Below are positions 12,601 to 24,796 of a DNA stretch of 64,000 bases, in pieces (position 1 is the stretch's first letter; each line of letters starts with the position of its first letter). Below the pieces are notes generated by a model. It searched no databases. It was not told the DNA's origin and saw only the letters and a program-made list of their open reading frames with translations. The DNA is from Setoptus koraiensis (taxonomy: Eukaryota > Arthropoda). A program made the translations under genes and the position numbers. The stretch covers positions 16,182,001 to 16,246,000 of the forward strand of contig CM106586.1 of the NCBI GenBank assembly GCA_048013815.1. The letters are read 5' to 3'.

Positions 12601-15600
12601 CGTAGATTTGTCTCTTTGTGAATGAGAACACCCTCCAAACATAAAACAAGTAGCCCGTGGCGGGAAACAGCACCCTACCCTCGACAGTGTGCCCGACGAG
12701 ATACTTGTCCCTCTCTTGCACCAATTCTATGGGTAGTTCCGATTTGGCCGACGATTTACCAAATTGGTCGGGATATTTTGGTACAAACATGGTATCTGAA
12801 TGGTCCCATTGTATGAGCGAGCTAAGCGAAGGCACTTGGCGCCGAACAGGAAACTGCACCGACGGATACAGGTCACTGTGCAACAGATCAACTGTGAGGC
12901 CAGCCTGGAATAGGCTGCCAATGCCAGAGAATAATGTTAAATTTGCATTTTGGGCATCGTCGCGTTTCATCAGCTTCACATAAGCCAGCTTGTCTGGGCC
13001 CATCAGCGATCGCAATATGGGCTCGAACAGTCCGTGAGGTCCGATCTCTATGACAATGGAATCTTCATCGATTGTTGCAACGGCCTGGCGAAATTCCACT
13101 CTCTCGCACAGATTGCTTGCGAAATATTCGGCATTTGCAATTATATTGTTCTGTTCTCGTGGGCCCGAAACGACACTCGATATCCATTTGCCGCTGCGGA
13201 GCTGACTGTAGTCTGTGCCCGCGAACAACAACTTGCGAACTGATTGCACCAACTTGTTCCTTATGTCGCTCCCCATTATGTGAGGATTATGGAGGCCGTA
13301 CTCAACATTGAGCCTCGTGAACTGGATGCCCGTGTTGCCCGGTTGCCGCTCAACAAATCCGACAAACTCGTCCACTTGTTGCCGTGTGCCCGATATGGTG
13401 GCCCATTGGGGCCCGTTGTCGCAGCCTATGTACAATGTTTTAGGCGATTGGGGTTGCTGCTCGTTGCTTGCATAGAATTTGTTGATCCAATTTTGAAGCT
13501 CCTCAGAGCCTCTGTTTATGGCGACCATTGAGCCGGCAATGGAGTCGCCATTGGCCAGCAGTGTGCTAGACAGGTAGTAGGCCAGAAGGATGGTCTCGCG
13601 TTCGTCAAGTATTCCGTCGGCATACGCGCACGCTATTTCGCCAAGAGAGTGTCCAATAATGGCCCCAGTTGGCACAATATTCAGGCTTGATTTTAACAGA
13701 TTTGTCAATGCTATTTGCATGGCGGTCACGCCAACAAACGTGTCCACTATGGAAAATTTGGTGTCTTTTTCGGTGAGCGTCTCTATCAGATCAAATTCAA
13801 ACGGTTCCAAAATGGCGTTGAGTCTCTCTATGGTGCACCAAAACGAGGGGCATTGCTGCAACTGCTTGCCCATACCATTCCAGGCGCAACCCAAGCCAGG
13901 GTACACGAAGTAACACGATTTCTGTTTGGCCTCTTGAAAATGGTGCTGGGGTCGGCCCAAATCGAGCGCTTTTTCGCCGCTGGCCTCAGGTGGTCGCATA
14001 TTGCACGCCTTCACCGACCTGTAGAGCTCCGTTTGAGTTGTCAGATCAACAATTAGGACGCCCCTGTAGCGCATGAGTCTGTCAATGGGGCCAGAGGAAA
14101 GCGAATCGACCAGCGCGAGAAAATCTCTCGTCAGCGTTCTACTTTTCATATCGTCGCTCAAAATGGAATTAAAGAAATGTTGAACTTTGTCCTCTGTTCG
14201 TCCGAACATACAAATCAGGCGCCACTGTTCCTCGAATCGGCAACAATCCGTTTCCTCGGCAACGGGCCTAACTACGTCTCTGGCGTTTGCACGGAATATT
14301 CCGTGCACATTGGCCCCACCGAAGCCGTAACAACTCATGGGTATTATCTTGGAGCGCAACGGTTTATTCTCTAGAACCACCTGTAAGCGGCCGTCCATAA
14401 GTGACTCAATGGTGGGATTTGGCTTCATAAAATGCAAACTCTTGTATATGATCTCGTTCTCTAGCATCAATATTACCTTGGCCAGCGAGCACAGTCCCGA
14501 CGCTCCCTCCGAGTGGCCCATGTTTGTTTTGATGCTGCCCACCATGAGGGGCCCCACGGTGCGCTCATTGCGTTCGTCTGCGGGATAATAGACCTCTGAG
14601 ATGGCCTTGGCCTCTTGCGGGTCGCCCGCGGGCGTTCCAGTTCCGTGCGCCTCTAGATATTCGACGTGATTTGTGTGCAAATTGGCCTGTTCTTTGCACA
14701 CTCTTATCAGGTGTTCTTGCGAGCTGGCCGACGGAAACGTGATGCCTTCCTTCTTGAAGCCGTCAACGTTACATTGGCTATTTATGATGGAGGTGTAATT
14801 ACGCAGCGCCAACGGTTTTCGTTGCAGCAACACCGACACGCATGCCTCGCTTTTGACGTAACCGTCGGCTCGTGAATCGAGAAAACGCGAATATCCGCTT
14901 GTGGATAACATTTGCATCTGTAGGAATATAAACGAGTTTATTGGATGTATTGATATGTTAGTTCCGCACACAATGGCCTGATCAACGAGGCCCAGCTGAA
15001 TGCTAGCAACGGCATTGTGCAGCGCAACAAATGCCGAGGCGCAAGCCGCATCGTAGGTGCTGACGTGACCCCTGAAACCAAAATATTGAGCGGTCTTTAT
15101 GGCCAGTTGACTATAGTAGCCGCTGCCCTTGAATGCGATATCCTCTGCAACGGCATTCTCAAACTCGCTGGTGTGCAAGCCCAAAAAGAGGCCAGTTTTG
15201 GAGCCTCGCAACGATGCCGGATTGATACCTGAGAGATTATGAGAGAAGCGGGGAATCGTCTAGATTTAGTTCTTTTGTCTCGCTCGACTGCAGCTCGCTT
15301 GGGCACAGCGAGGCCCCATCAATGTTACTGTATGTTGTCGGATTACTGTCGTATGGCAACTCACCTGCGTCCACAATGGACTCGTAGATGACCTCGTAAA
15401 GGATTCGCAATTGGTGCTCAGTGAGATCGGCCGTTTCTTTGCTGTAGCCAAAGAATTCGTAATCGAAGCGCGAAATATCCTTTATGCGGCCAGCTCTGCG
15501 GGGCAGATCCCACAAGCCCAGCGGGTAGCGCTTGTCGTCTGGATCGGCCACCATATCGATGCCTTCATTTAGATTGTGCTGAAATTCATTCATGTTGTCT

Positions 15601-15845
15601 GAAGCGGGAAAGCGGCCCGCAATACCGGATACCACGACCCCACTGTCAGCAATATCCATCGGATCTGCTGCTACATGGCCACTGCCAATGATATTAGCAC
15701 GTGCCTCACTGGCCTCACTGGCAAGCTTGCTCGTGGCGCCTGAGTTGCTGCTGTCTTGTTGCTGCTGCTGGTCAGTTCTTTGTTGGTTGTGGCTGCTGTT
15801 TGTTGAGGCCTGATCGCACTGATTTTGCTGCTTGTTTGCTGACAT
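6653..15845 (-). CDS. FASN: Fatty acid synthase, animal type I multidomain (3 exons)
   Basis: Cytosolic homodimeric enzyme that builds palmitate from acetyl-CoA, malonyl-CoA and NADPH. Minus-strand exons 15845-15365, 15228-6860 and 6763-6653 join in frame (8961 nt, about 2986 aa; the family is usually near 2500). Domains in order: KS, with active Cys in DAACASAFVAL (about residue 223) and histidines in EAHGTGT and NMGHSEGASG; MAT, GHSLGEIACAYADG (about 690); DH, HTVEGRVLFPATGY (about 1000); a degenerate central region with a Gln/Asn/Ser insertion; ER, HAGSGGVGQAA (about 2090); KR, GGLGGFG (about 2315) and catalytic Tyr in GNAGQSNYGYAN; ACP, LGLDSLMAVE (about 2586); thioesterase, GYSFGA (about 2773) and His in ILEGNHESF (2965). 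The last His sits in the 111-nt third exon. All catalytic motifs look intact. Extra length comes from a roughly 75-residue Gln/Ser-rich N-terminus and internal low-complexity inserts. Confidence 0.95.
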
Positions 15846-18800
15846 TGTTGTTGTTGTTGTTGTTGTGTAGCGTTGATACCTTTCTGATCTGGTTAGTGTC
15901 TTATGGGCACATCACAGTTGTTTTCAAATGGAAATGGGACCATATCCCGCATGACGTAACTTTGTTGTGAGTTGACACTTGAGATATATACTAATTATTA
16001 ATGTACTCGATTGCGCTGAATATATCCCGTTGCATAAAAATTGGCATAAAACGATTTCAGCCAAACTGATTGTTTATATACAAACGCTGTTGTTGTTCAC
16101 AGAAGGAATCTTAAAACTAAACTGGAAACAAGTCAGTTGGGTCTGCATCGGACGGCACAACGCAAGTCACAACTGACGATGATACTTGTGCAATTAGACC
16201 CATTCAATGCCAATGAATATAATCGCTGGCACCAAGTTTTATCAAAAACTCTGTAGCAAGTAGACTAAAGAAGAGTTACTTCACTTTCACTTTCGCATTC
16301 GCATTCACGTTCACGTTCACGATAGTTCACGACTCAAAGTTACTTCGAACACAAGTTGCATACACGAAAATGTTGCAAAAGTTGCAAAGTCTCTCTCTTA
16401 TTAATCTTATCAGCAATCGAAATCAACTCATTCTGTCCTAATAGCACAGCTGATAAACAAGCTAATTAGTGTAATTTTGGAATAATTAATTAGATTAGAT
16501 AGTGTCTATAAGGGAGCATTGCAGTTGCAGTAGCAATGGTGGTTGCGGTGGTGGTGGTGGTGGTGGTAAAAGTAAACAATTATCATTATAAAAGTTGTCC
16601 GTGAGCAACAACAATGCAATAGAGATTTACGAACTTGACAAGTTGATTGTGTTAAGCTAAATCGGAGAAGCTCTTCTTATGGCAACAAGAAATACGAGAG
16701 AGAAATAGCAGGCAGGCCAGAAATAATATATTGAGCAATCGACGTAACATCTTATGTTGATTTACGGCTATTGACAGGTTATTATGCAGATTTTGGCGCT
16801 GTTGCAGCCAAGTTCAATAAAACAATTAATTGAAACAACTATCAACTTATTTTATAGATATAACCCAGCAACACAATTTGGCAGCAAATTAACTTAGTTA
16901 GTCGATAAGTGAGTTGGCGAAGGTTGCGAAGCCTCGATTAGCGCGTCGACCGGCGACGACGACGAAGATGGTAACTGAGACATGTTATAATGTAAGAATA
17001 ACAAGCAGCTCGCATTAGCAGCATGATGATGATGAAAACTAATCCTTGATTACAAGTTTGGATAAAAGTTTAGTACTTGTTAGGTGCTTCTGGGTGCATT
17101 CTATCAGTTAGTCAGTGTCGTTAGTTCTTATACAAACGACGTGGTCTTTCGTTCTTACGTATCGCTCAACTCGTCTGCTTATTTTCGAGGCATCCCAACA
17201 AACCGACTAAATTGATTGATTAAGTGGCACATATACAGGTAGACAGGCAGGCATACAGATAGAGTTAATTCAAGGTGACGTAATTTAGAGTAAGATAAGC
17301 AACAAACAAACAGTAGTTATTTTAGCTCGTTATGAATACTAATCATGCCCGACTCTGTGTTGGGACTGTTGCACTTATTTCTGGGCTAGTTCCCATGTCC
17401 CAAGCTAAAAGCGCAAAACCGACTAAACGACGAAAGGCAAACCAAACAGCCTTGTGTCATTATTGAGGATTTACTAACTGCAACAGCATGTTTGGATCGC
17501 GCTGAAGCAAATTGATGAGCCTCTCAATTGATCAATTCAGACTCACTTTATGCTACTTTTAACGTGTGACTTTTATATTATTGTCTCTCATTGTTGTTCA
17601 TGTGCTATGATGTCTTCAATAGGAAAAATTAAAAATGCTTATGGCAAGACATATGGTTAATGTTCATTAGTGTTTGGGTGTTTGATAAACAGTACTGACT
17701 AGCGAGATAGTAAATGAAAAGTCGTTGACAAAAGTCCCATATTCTCATTTGATTCCTCTTGCATGGCACGGGATGATTGTTGAAACTAGTCGAGCATCGT
17801 TTTTGCTTACTGCTCCAATCTTTCAAGTTGCAGCAATGCCTAGAATGTTTCGTAAAAACATGTTGATTCAAGCATAACGACGCCATCATCCAAATAATAA
17901 TTTTGAACTAAAACACACACACACACATACAAATCGCACAACCTGTTGACTTGTTGTCTTGATAAAGGGATAATCTTATTCTTGATGTCCTAATAAACAT
18001 TTCGGCATCAACGGGGAAAGGAAAAGAAATCCCTTTAGATTGTTTCTCACAAAACTGGTTATACAATATTGGATGAATGCAACACGTGATGAGAAGCAGT
18101 TCCAATTGAACAGCCACAAACTCCGCCAAACAATCGGGTAATTTCCATATCGAGCCTTACCATCTATCCACATCTATTTGTGTTATCTGCCTATGCATTA
18201 TCATTATTATTATTATATTTGCTGTCTCGCTTATTCATTTCAATTGAAATTGTTTTGTCGGAGAGCATCGCTCGGCGACAATGTCAATATCAGCTCCATA
18301 AAGAGCTTAGTTAGGCCCGACAGTCGGATTTACGAGTGACCTTCAGCGAAATGATTGTTCCATATCATCGCGCTTTCCATTTCATTTTGATCGTTTGCTG
18401 CGAAACGAAATCTGAGAATGAGAGTGAAAGTGAAAGTCTCTTTTACCATCAAACACGAGGCATGATCGTTATGCGTTATGGCGAGCTCGTGGGCCGTTTT
18501 CTCGCCTATCGACGAACGCGAGCCAACTGCTGTCCACATTGATGCCGACAAGTCATCGCTTGACCTCACCTTTGAGAAATTTTCAAATTCGTCAATAAAC
18601 TGAGGCGAGCGCAAACAGAGAAGTGAGTCAAGTTTATTCAACTTGTCATGGTCAACACTCGTTGAGCTTTATGAGCTAGCGTTTATCATGCAACTCTCGG
18701 CACCATGTATCTCTAATGGCTAAAGCCTCCAATTGCCGGCTCATGTGCATTGTCTGATTGTAAAAGAAACTAATTATCCAAATAATCTCTCTCGACATCT

Positions 18801-19533
18801 CGACATCTCGAAGCGTGGTACTGCCGAAACCACGATACACTCACTTCATCAAACGTTTGCCATAACTCTCTGCATTATTATTTAAATCTAACAATTGCAA
18901 AACAAATGGAATTTTATTGCCTCATGTCAAGCTATGTGTGTATCACGTGAAGATTAAAATTAAATAGCTGCACATATTACATTGTCAAGGCTGATGCGTT
19001 CTAATTGCCGAACCATCATTAGCTTCCGTATGTGTGTGTTTGGTGAACCTGTTCGTTCGGAAATTAATTAATGTATCATAATCCGTTTGTTTTTATGATC
19101 TCTCTGTTAGGTATTGTGTAAGCGATTCGCACCATGTCAAGCGTAAACATGATGATCATTGCGTGAAACAATGACTGATTTTTTTTTGCAATTCAAAGTG
19201 ACATCGCAAAAATAAACTCTTTTAGCACTTTTGCATTCCGTCTGCCGTGCTACACCGGTTTGTCTAGACACACAGGCGCCATATCAATCGATGAGAGTAT
19301 AAGAAGGGCCTACAATTTGTTACTTTTGTGCCATATGAAACATTGTAACAACATAATTGTAGTCGCCAACCCTCAGGCAATGCTAATGTGTTAACTGCCA
19401 TCTAAAGGCACCAATTGTCAGCGTCAGATACACACAGCAGGCAAAACTATAGTTAGTGTCTTGTGTATAAGAAGATAGACACACAAAATAAAAATTTTCA
19501 AGTAGTAAAACAAGTAGCAACAATATCTGCAAA
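15846..19533. other. 3.7-kb intergenic region between divergent genes
   Basis: Non-coding, AT-rich, shared upstream region of fatty acid synthase (minus) and the MFSD6-like transporter (plus). It contains a GGT-rich run near 16547-16567, a TTCRCN hexamer ladder at 16280-16321, and TATAAGAAG strings near 19298 and 19465, the latter about 68 bp before the transporter ATG and a possible TATA element. Short ORFs here have no recognisable similarity. No RNA gene was seen. Confidence 0.5.
16280..16321 (+). repeat. Hexanucleotide tandem repeat TTCACT/TTCGCA/TTCACG
   Basis: Seven hexamers in a row: two TTCACT, two TTCGCA, three TTCACG (the last one-two bases at the edge), all of form TTCRCN. A related GTGAAAGTGAAAG string, the reverse complement of the first type, lies near 18424-18436. 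Confidence 0.7.
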
Positions 19534-21348
19534 ATGATCTTTCGTTTGCATTATTTTCTATTCAATGCGGGCCTCAGCGCGATAACAATCATGCTGTCAG
19601 TGTTCCTCAAGCGTTACAGTGATGCCTCGCCGGCGGAAATAGGCACCCTACTGATGGTGTTGCCTTTCTTGTCTGTCATAACTAAGCCAGTTTTTTGTGC
19701 TCTGGCCGACAGACGTAGAGCTCATTTAGCTTTCCTGGTGGCCGGCTTAATTATATTGCTCTTGGGTTACGGTTCATTTATCATAATACCGTTCTTTCCG
19801 AAATTTGTCGAGCAACAAGGCCGAGCATGCTGGTATATATTGGTGATATTAACAATAATAGGCTACAATGCATTCGGTGTTATTTGGTCTCTTGGTGATG
19901 CAATGGTGGTTAATAAGTGCCATAGAACCAATCAAAAGTTTGGCATGTTCCGTTTGTGGGGAACGATATCTTGGGGTGTTTTCGGTTTTATTATTGGCCG
20001 AATAAATCAAGTGGACATGCTGCCAGATTATGTGCCGGCGTTCCTCGTCATGATAGTTGCTGTCCTCATTGAGATAGTGCTATTGTTGGTTTGGCCTTAC
20101 AAAGATGACTTCATCATGGGCGATTTACCCTCGTCACAAATGTCGTCCATTATTGAGAGTAACAATGAAAACAATTCAGAACCAGTTCCGGTGGCTCACC
20201 TGCCCAACAGCTTGAGCGGGTCGCTTAGATTGGAACACGAGGCTGTGGCGAGACTTGCCAATATGTTTGTCCAGGACATCAACAATACAATCTCTAGTCT
20301 CAAGTCTAATGCAAAAACGCGAACTAAATTGCCGATGGACTTAGAGAAATCGCCAACAAGCGGTTTCCAATATCCGAGCCAAACTCAAACGCAGGTACAA
20401 AATGCCGACGCACAATTGAACAAACAAATTCAAAAAGAAGCAGAGATCAATCAGACCAGTGCTAATTTCAATACAAATATAAGCATAGGTAGCAGGAAAA
20501 AGTATCCGCTGTATAGGACCTTGTCCACTGTCAATTACAAGCCGGAATGCTTGGATAAAAATGATTTGACGCCCAGCGATGATGGCGAATTGCCTATTGA
20601 GGACAAAGAGGATTTACAATTAGTGCTAATCAAGATGATAGTCAGTAGAGATGGAAAATTCTTGAAGTATTTCATAGTATTCATGGTCTTTGGCGCCTTG
20701 TTCAACATACACATGGCATTCTTCTTTTTACATTTAGAAGAACTGACATTAAAGGCGGGAATCTTCTCACAATTGTTGGGCTGGTGTACGGTGTCACAAT
20801 CTATCGCGGAGACTCTCTGCTTCATCATATCGCCTAAGATTGTTTCGGTAATGGGCCAAGACGGTGCTATCATATTTTGCCTCATCTTATTTGCGATACG
20901 ATTTTTCTTCAATGGACTATTCTACAGCGGATTGAATCCATACTTTTGTCTAATATTCGAACCAGGCCACGGAATCAGCTATGGTATCGCCTATTATATC
21001 GTCACAGACATCTCTCTGCATTTCACTCTACAGGTGGACCAGTTACTGCCTGAACTTATTGCGAGAAAACTTGTCGAGCCTGGCGTTGATGTCAATGGTG
21101 TAAAAAACGCTGTTCGCGCCACTATGCAAGGTATATTTAGTGGAGCTTTCGATGGCTTAGGGGCCGGTTTGGGGGCACTTCTCGCTGGCCTCATTCTCGA
21201 ACGAAAACATTACACCTATCTCTGGTGTCTCTGTGGGATACTGGCCACCGCAAGCGCCTGCATACAGCTTGCGCTAGCAATTGTGTCGCATTTCAAGAAA
21301 TCCGACAGAAATAAGACCAGTCAATCAGCTGGTCAACTATCTATCTAG
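19534..21348 (+). CDS. MFSD6-like major facilitator transporter (single exon)
   Basis: Multi-pass membrane transporter of the MFS_1-like/MFSD6 group; substrate not known from sequence. 604 aa in one exon, ATG at 19534. Seen: an N-terminal half with FNAGLSAITIMLSVFLKRY and the loop-2 motif region PVFCALADRRRAH (MFS motif A-like), several hydrophobic segments, SLGDAMVVNKC and RLWGTISWGVFGFIIGR, all typical of the MFSD6 family; a hydrophilic central loop of about 150 residues (roughly 200-350) rich in Ser/Asn/Gln; and a C-terminal half with six hydrophobic segments including QGIFSGAFDGLGAGLGALLAG. The family in other animals is often longer, near 700-800 residues. No intron is needed. It is followed by PITRM1 on the same strand after about 320 bp. 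Confidence 0.85.
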   Translation: MIFRLHYFLFNAGLSAITIMLSVFLKRYSDASPAEIGTLLMVLPFLSVITKPVFCALADRRRAHLAFLVAGLIILLLGYGSFIIIPFFPKFVEQQGRACWYILVILTIIGYNAFGVIWSLGDAMVVNKCHRTNQKFGMFRLWGTISWGVFGFIIGRINQVDMLPDYVPAFLVMIVAVLIEIVLLLVWPYKDDFIMGDLPSSQMSSIIESNNENNSEPVPVAHLPNSLSGSLRLEHEAVARLANMFVQDINNTISSLKSNAKTRTKLPMDLEKSPTSGFQYPSQTQTQVQNADAQLNKQIQKEAEINQTSANFNTNISIGSRKKYPLYRTLSTVNYKPECLDKNDLTPSDDGELPIEDKEDLQLVLIKMIVSRDGKFLKYFIVFMVFGALFNIHMAFFFLHLEELTLKAGIFSQLLGWCTVSQSIAETLCFIISPKIVSVMGQDGAIIFCLILFAIRFFFNGLFYSGLNPYFCLIFEPGHGISYGIAYYIVTDISLHFTLQVDQLLPELIARKLVEPGVDVNGVKNAVRATMQGIFSGAFDGLGAGLGALLAGLILERKHYTYLWCLCGILATASACIQLALAIVSHFKKSDRNKTSQSAGQLSI

Positions 21349-21426
21349 AAAGTGTAATATATAGTATAAGAAAGAATGCAAGGTATTGATGTAAGTGGCA
21401 CCAATAAGAGACTTGTAGGAAGAACG

Positions 21427-21432
21427 AATAAA
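21427..21432 (+). terminator. Polyadenylation signal of the MFSD6-like gene
   Basis: AATAAA about 79 bp after the TAG stop of the transporter, well before the next ATG at 21667. Confidence 0.5.
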
Positions 21433-21666
21433 AAAGTTTTCATTCGAAAGAATTCGTTCGAAGCGAGCGATCGCTCCGCAACACTAATACTCCAAATCTT
21501 TTCGAAAATCCCGCCTCGTTGTACGCAAACAAATGTCACATGCCTTGCGACTCGCAAGTTGCGAGCATTGCCCAGGCATTGATTTATTTATTATTATTAT
21601 TATTTGTTTATTTGTAAGATATATAAGAGATATCTCGGAAGATCGGAAAAACTAATCATTTGAGTC

Positions 21667-24600
21667 ATGTGGCGTAATCTTATGAAAGCCCCAAAGAGGA
21701 AGCTCTCCACGGAGGCGAAGAATGTGGCTCCACTTCAAGTAGGTGATATCATTCATGGTTATAAAGTAGAGAGGATCGACCATATCAAAGAACTCAACAT
21801 TAAACCCTACTTTCTTAGTCACTTGACGACAGGAGCCGAACATTTACATGTACAGCATGATAGTGATAGCAATAATGTATTCGCAGTATCTTTGCGAACC
21901 ACACCACAAAACTCAACCGGGGTTGCTCACATTCTAGAGCATTTGGCCCTATGTGGCTCAAAAAAATATGCCGTCCGCGATCCTTTCTTCAAAATGCTTA
22001 CAAGATCATTGGCAACATTCATGAATGCAATGACTGGCCCAGATTACACCGTTTATCCCTTCTCCACTCAAAATTGGCATGATTATGACAACCTGCTCAG
22101 CGTATATTTGGACAGCGTTTTCTTCCCACGATTGCGGCCGGTTGATTTTCGTCAAGAGGGTTGGCGTTTAGAATACGAACAACCAAATAAAGAAGATACA
22201 CCCATTGTTATCAAAGGAGTTGTTTACAACGAAATGAAAGGTTACTTCTCGAGTTCGGCGGCCATATATAGTCGCCGACTGCTAAACTCTTTATATCCTG
22301 ACAACACTTATCAATACGAGAGTGGTGGCGATCCTCAGGATATACCGAATCTGACACACGCAGAATTGAAAAAATTTCATCAGACCTACTATCACCCGAC
22401 CAATGCAAAATTCTTTACCTATGGTGACATACCTCTGGAAAAACATCTAAGCAAGATTAACGAATCAATAATGACAAAGTTCACTCACAATTCGTATTCT
22501 AAAGAGCAAAGTGAAATTCAGGAGCAGCAACCCTGGAAAACTTCCAGAGTAACCAATATTAGTTGCCCACCAGACCCCTTGAGCGCTGATCCCACTAGGC
22601 AGACCACCACTTCAATATCCTACATGTTGGGTGATATCAGGAATATGGAAGAAACATTTCTTCTTAGCGTGTTATCCTCACTTCTCATGGACGGACCTAA
22701 TTCTCCATTCTATCAAAGTTTAATTGAGTCAGGATTAGGCTCCGATTACAGTCCTTCGTCTGGTTTCGCTAATTATACTAAACAGCCTTATTTTTCTATT
22801 GGTCTCCAAGGTCTGTCCCATAGCGATGTCGAAAAGGTGCAAAACATAATTCAACAAACATTCGAGAAGGCATCTAAAGATGGATTCCCCGATGAGCGCA
22901 TTGAAGCAATACTGCATAGTATAGAACTAAGTACAAAACACATAAGCGGTAATTTCGGACTAAGAATTGCAATGTCTATCAATTCAGTGTGGAATCACGA
23001 CGGAGATGTAATCGACTCGCTTAAAGTCAATGAACAAGTCGAAATATTCAAGAACAAACTACGCATTGATAAACGTTACCTAAACAAAGCGATAGAAAAG
23101 TATTTTCTCTCAAATCCACACAAACTAACTCTCAATATGAGTCCTGAGGAAAAGTACCAAGAGAAACGTGCCAACAAAGAAAAGATGATGCTCGATGAAA
23201 AGATTTCTAAACTCAAAGATATTGATAGAAAAACTATCCTCTATGAAGGTATGGAGTTGGTCAAAATACAAAGTTCCAAGGAGGATACTTCAGTATTACC
23301 TTGCTTAAGCGTTTCCACTGATATACCCCGCCAACTTAAATATAAAACAAATCTCATGTTCGATACACACAAAGGCGTCAACATACAATTGTGTGAGCAA
23401 CCTACCAACGAAGTAGTGTATTTCAGGACATCTGCCGAAGTGGGCTCCAAATTAGATGATCAATTGATAGATTACCTGCCTTTATTTTGTGACGTGGTAA
23501 CAAAACTGGGCGCCGGAAATCTAGACCGTAAGAAATTCTCTCAGAAGATTCAGCTGACTACAGGGGGATTGGGTGCCTCATTCATGCTGAACCCTAGCTT
23601 ACACGAATTAGATAAATTTCAGCAGGATATACTACTTTCGTCTAGATGTCTGAAGCGAAATGTTCCTAAAATGTTTGAATTATGGGCTGACATATTCAAT
23701 GGAGTTCATTTTGAAGACAAGGACTACTTGCATCAACTCATCAAGGTTGCTGCATCTGAGTTAGCGGAGGGAGTTTCATTCAGTGGGAGGCAATATGCCA
23801 TGTTGCGCGCCTCATCGAAACTCTCAAGATTGACACGATTGCAAGAAAGACTCTCGGGCCTCTCACATGTCGCGAAATTGAAAGACATCGCCAGCAAGGA
23901 GCCGATAGATTCTGTGATTGAAAAATTGAAAGCAATATCAAGTATTGCTTTGAACCCATTCAGCCTCAAATGCTCACTCAACGCAGAACCTGAAGTCATC
24001 GATCAAGCTAGTCGAGAGCTGAGAAGTTTCCTAGATAAAATACAAAATACAAAAACACCTTCAAGCTCCCCGATCAAAAAATCAGAAAATAATTTTCATA
24101 TTGATGGAGATGATAGATCTCATGTGGGTTGGATGGTGCTGCCATTTAATACACATTTTGTGGGGAAGGCCCTCATGTCTGTACCAAAAATGCACAAGGA
24201 TTTCGCTAATCTGAGCATCCTTGCCAAATTAGTTTCTTCGAAATTTCTACTCAATGAAGTGCGTGAGAAAGGAGGTGCTTATGGCAGCGGAGCTCTCATG
24301 TCGACGACTGGCACGTTTCAGTATTTTAGTTATCGTGATCCACAACACATTAAAACCCTAGATACATTTAATAGATCTGTAAACTGGTTGTTGAAAGAAG
24401 AAAATTATACCGATCAAGATATAGATGAATCAAAGTTGGGTGTGTTCCAAGAGGTTGACAAACCAATAGATCCTGGATCTAGAGGCCTCTCTTTCTTTTT
24501 AACTGGAGAAAGTGACGACATGAGACAAGAGTTTAGAAATAATCTATTAGATGTGAAGAAAGCTGATATTGCAGCAATGGCCGCTAAATATCTTAAACAA

Positions 24601-24684
24601 GATAAGTTCGGTGCTTTCATATTAGGGCCTGAACCCATCAGTGAGATCTTCGAGAATGTCGAAAAAGTTGATATTGGGTTGTAA
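21667..24684 (+). CDS. PITRM1: Presequence protease, mitochondrial (M16C metallopeptidase)
   Basis: Mitochondrial matrix zinc peptidase that degrades cleaved targeting presequences and other unfolded peptides. 1005 aa in one exon, matching the family length of about 1035. Seen: a basic, hydroxylated N-terminus (MWRNLMKAPKRKLST) fitting a matrix-targeting signal; the inverted zinc motif HxxEH in GVAHILEHLALCGSKK; the distal region GVVYNEMKGYFSS; and the C-terminal half with GGAYGSGALM, which contributes to the substrate site in M16 enzymes. The ATG at 21667 starts directly with the targeting-like segment. No frameshift or missing catalytic residue noted. An AATAAA lies about 110 bp after the stop. 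Confidence 0.93.
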   Translation: MWRNLMKAPKRKLSTEAKNVAPLQVGDIIHGYKVERIDHIKELNIKPYFLSHLTTGAEHLHVQHDSDSNNVFAVSLRTTPQNSTGVAHILEHLALCGSKKYAVRDPFFKMLTRSLATFMNAMTGPDYTVYPFSTQNWHDYDNLLSVYLDSVFFPRLRPVDFRQEGWRLEYEQPNKEDTPIVIKGVVYNEMKGYFSSSAAIYSRRLLNSLYPDNTYQYESGGDPQDIPNLTHAELKKFHQTYYHPTNAKFFTYGDIPLEKHLSKINESIMTKFTHNSYSKEQSEIQEQQPWKTSRVTNISCPPDPLSADPTRQTTTSISYMLGDIRNMEETFLLSVLSSLLMDGPNSPFYQSLIESGLGSDYSPSSGFANYTKQPYFSIGLQGLSHSDVEKVQNIIQQTFEKASKDGFPDERIEAILHSIELSTKHISGNFGLRIAMSINSVWNHDGDVIDSLKVNEQVEIFKNKLRIDKRYLNKAIEKYFLSNPHKLTLNMSPEEKYQEKRANKEKMMLDEKISKLKDIDRKTILYEGMELVKIQSSKEDTSVLPCLSVSTDIPRQLKYKTNLMFDTHKGVNIQLCEQPTNEVVYFRTSAEVGSKLDDQLIDYLPLFCDVVTKLGAGNLDRKKFSQKIQLTTGGLGASFMLNPSLHELDKFQQDILLSSRCLKRNVPKMFELWADIFNGVHFEDKDYLHQLIKVAASELAEGVSFSGRQYAMLRASSKLSRLTRLQERLSGLSHVAKLKDIASKEPIDSVIEKLKAISSIALNPFSLKCSLNAEPEVIDQASRELRSFLDKIQNTKTPSSSPIKKSENNFHIDGDDRSHVGWMVLPFNTHFVGKALMSVPKMHKDFANLSILAKLVSSKFLLNEVREKGGAYGSGALMSTTGTFQYFSYRDPQHIKTLDTFNRSVNWLLKEENYTDQDIDESKLGVFQEVDKPIDPGSRGLSFFLTGESDDMRQEFRNNLLDVKKADIAAMAAKYLKQDKFGAFILGPEPISEIFENVEKVDIGL

Positions 24685-24796
24685 TATTCTCAATCCGCAA
24701 CCAATTACAATCATTAGACGCAACTCGTTGCAGGTATAATGACAATTATTATAGTCCCAAGTTAAATTTAAAAGTTGAATGTAATCTGTATGAATG

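Noticed and set aside
6824-15211. Many plus-strand ORFs of 60-185 codons opposite fatty acid synthase
   Set aside because: They are antisense shadows of a long, fairly GC-rich coding exon; none resembles a protein family.
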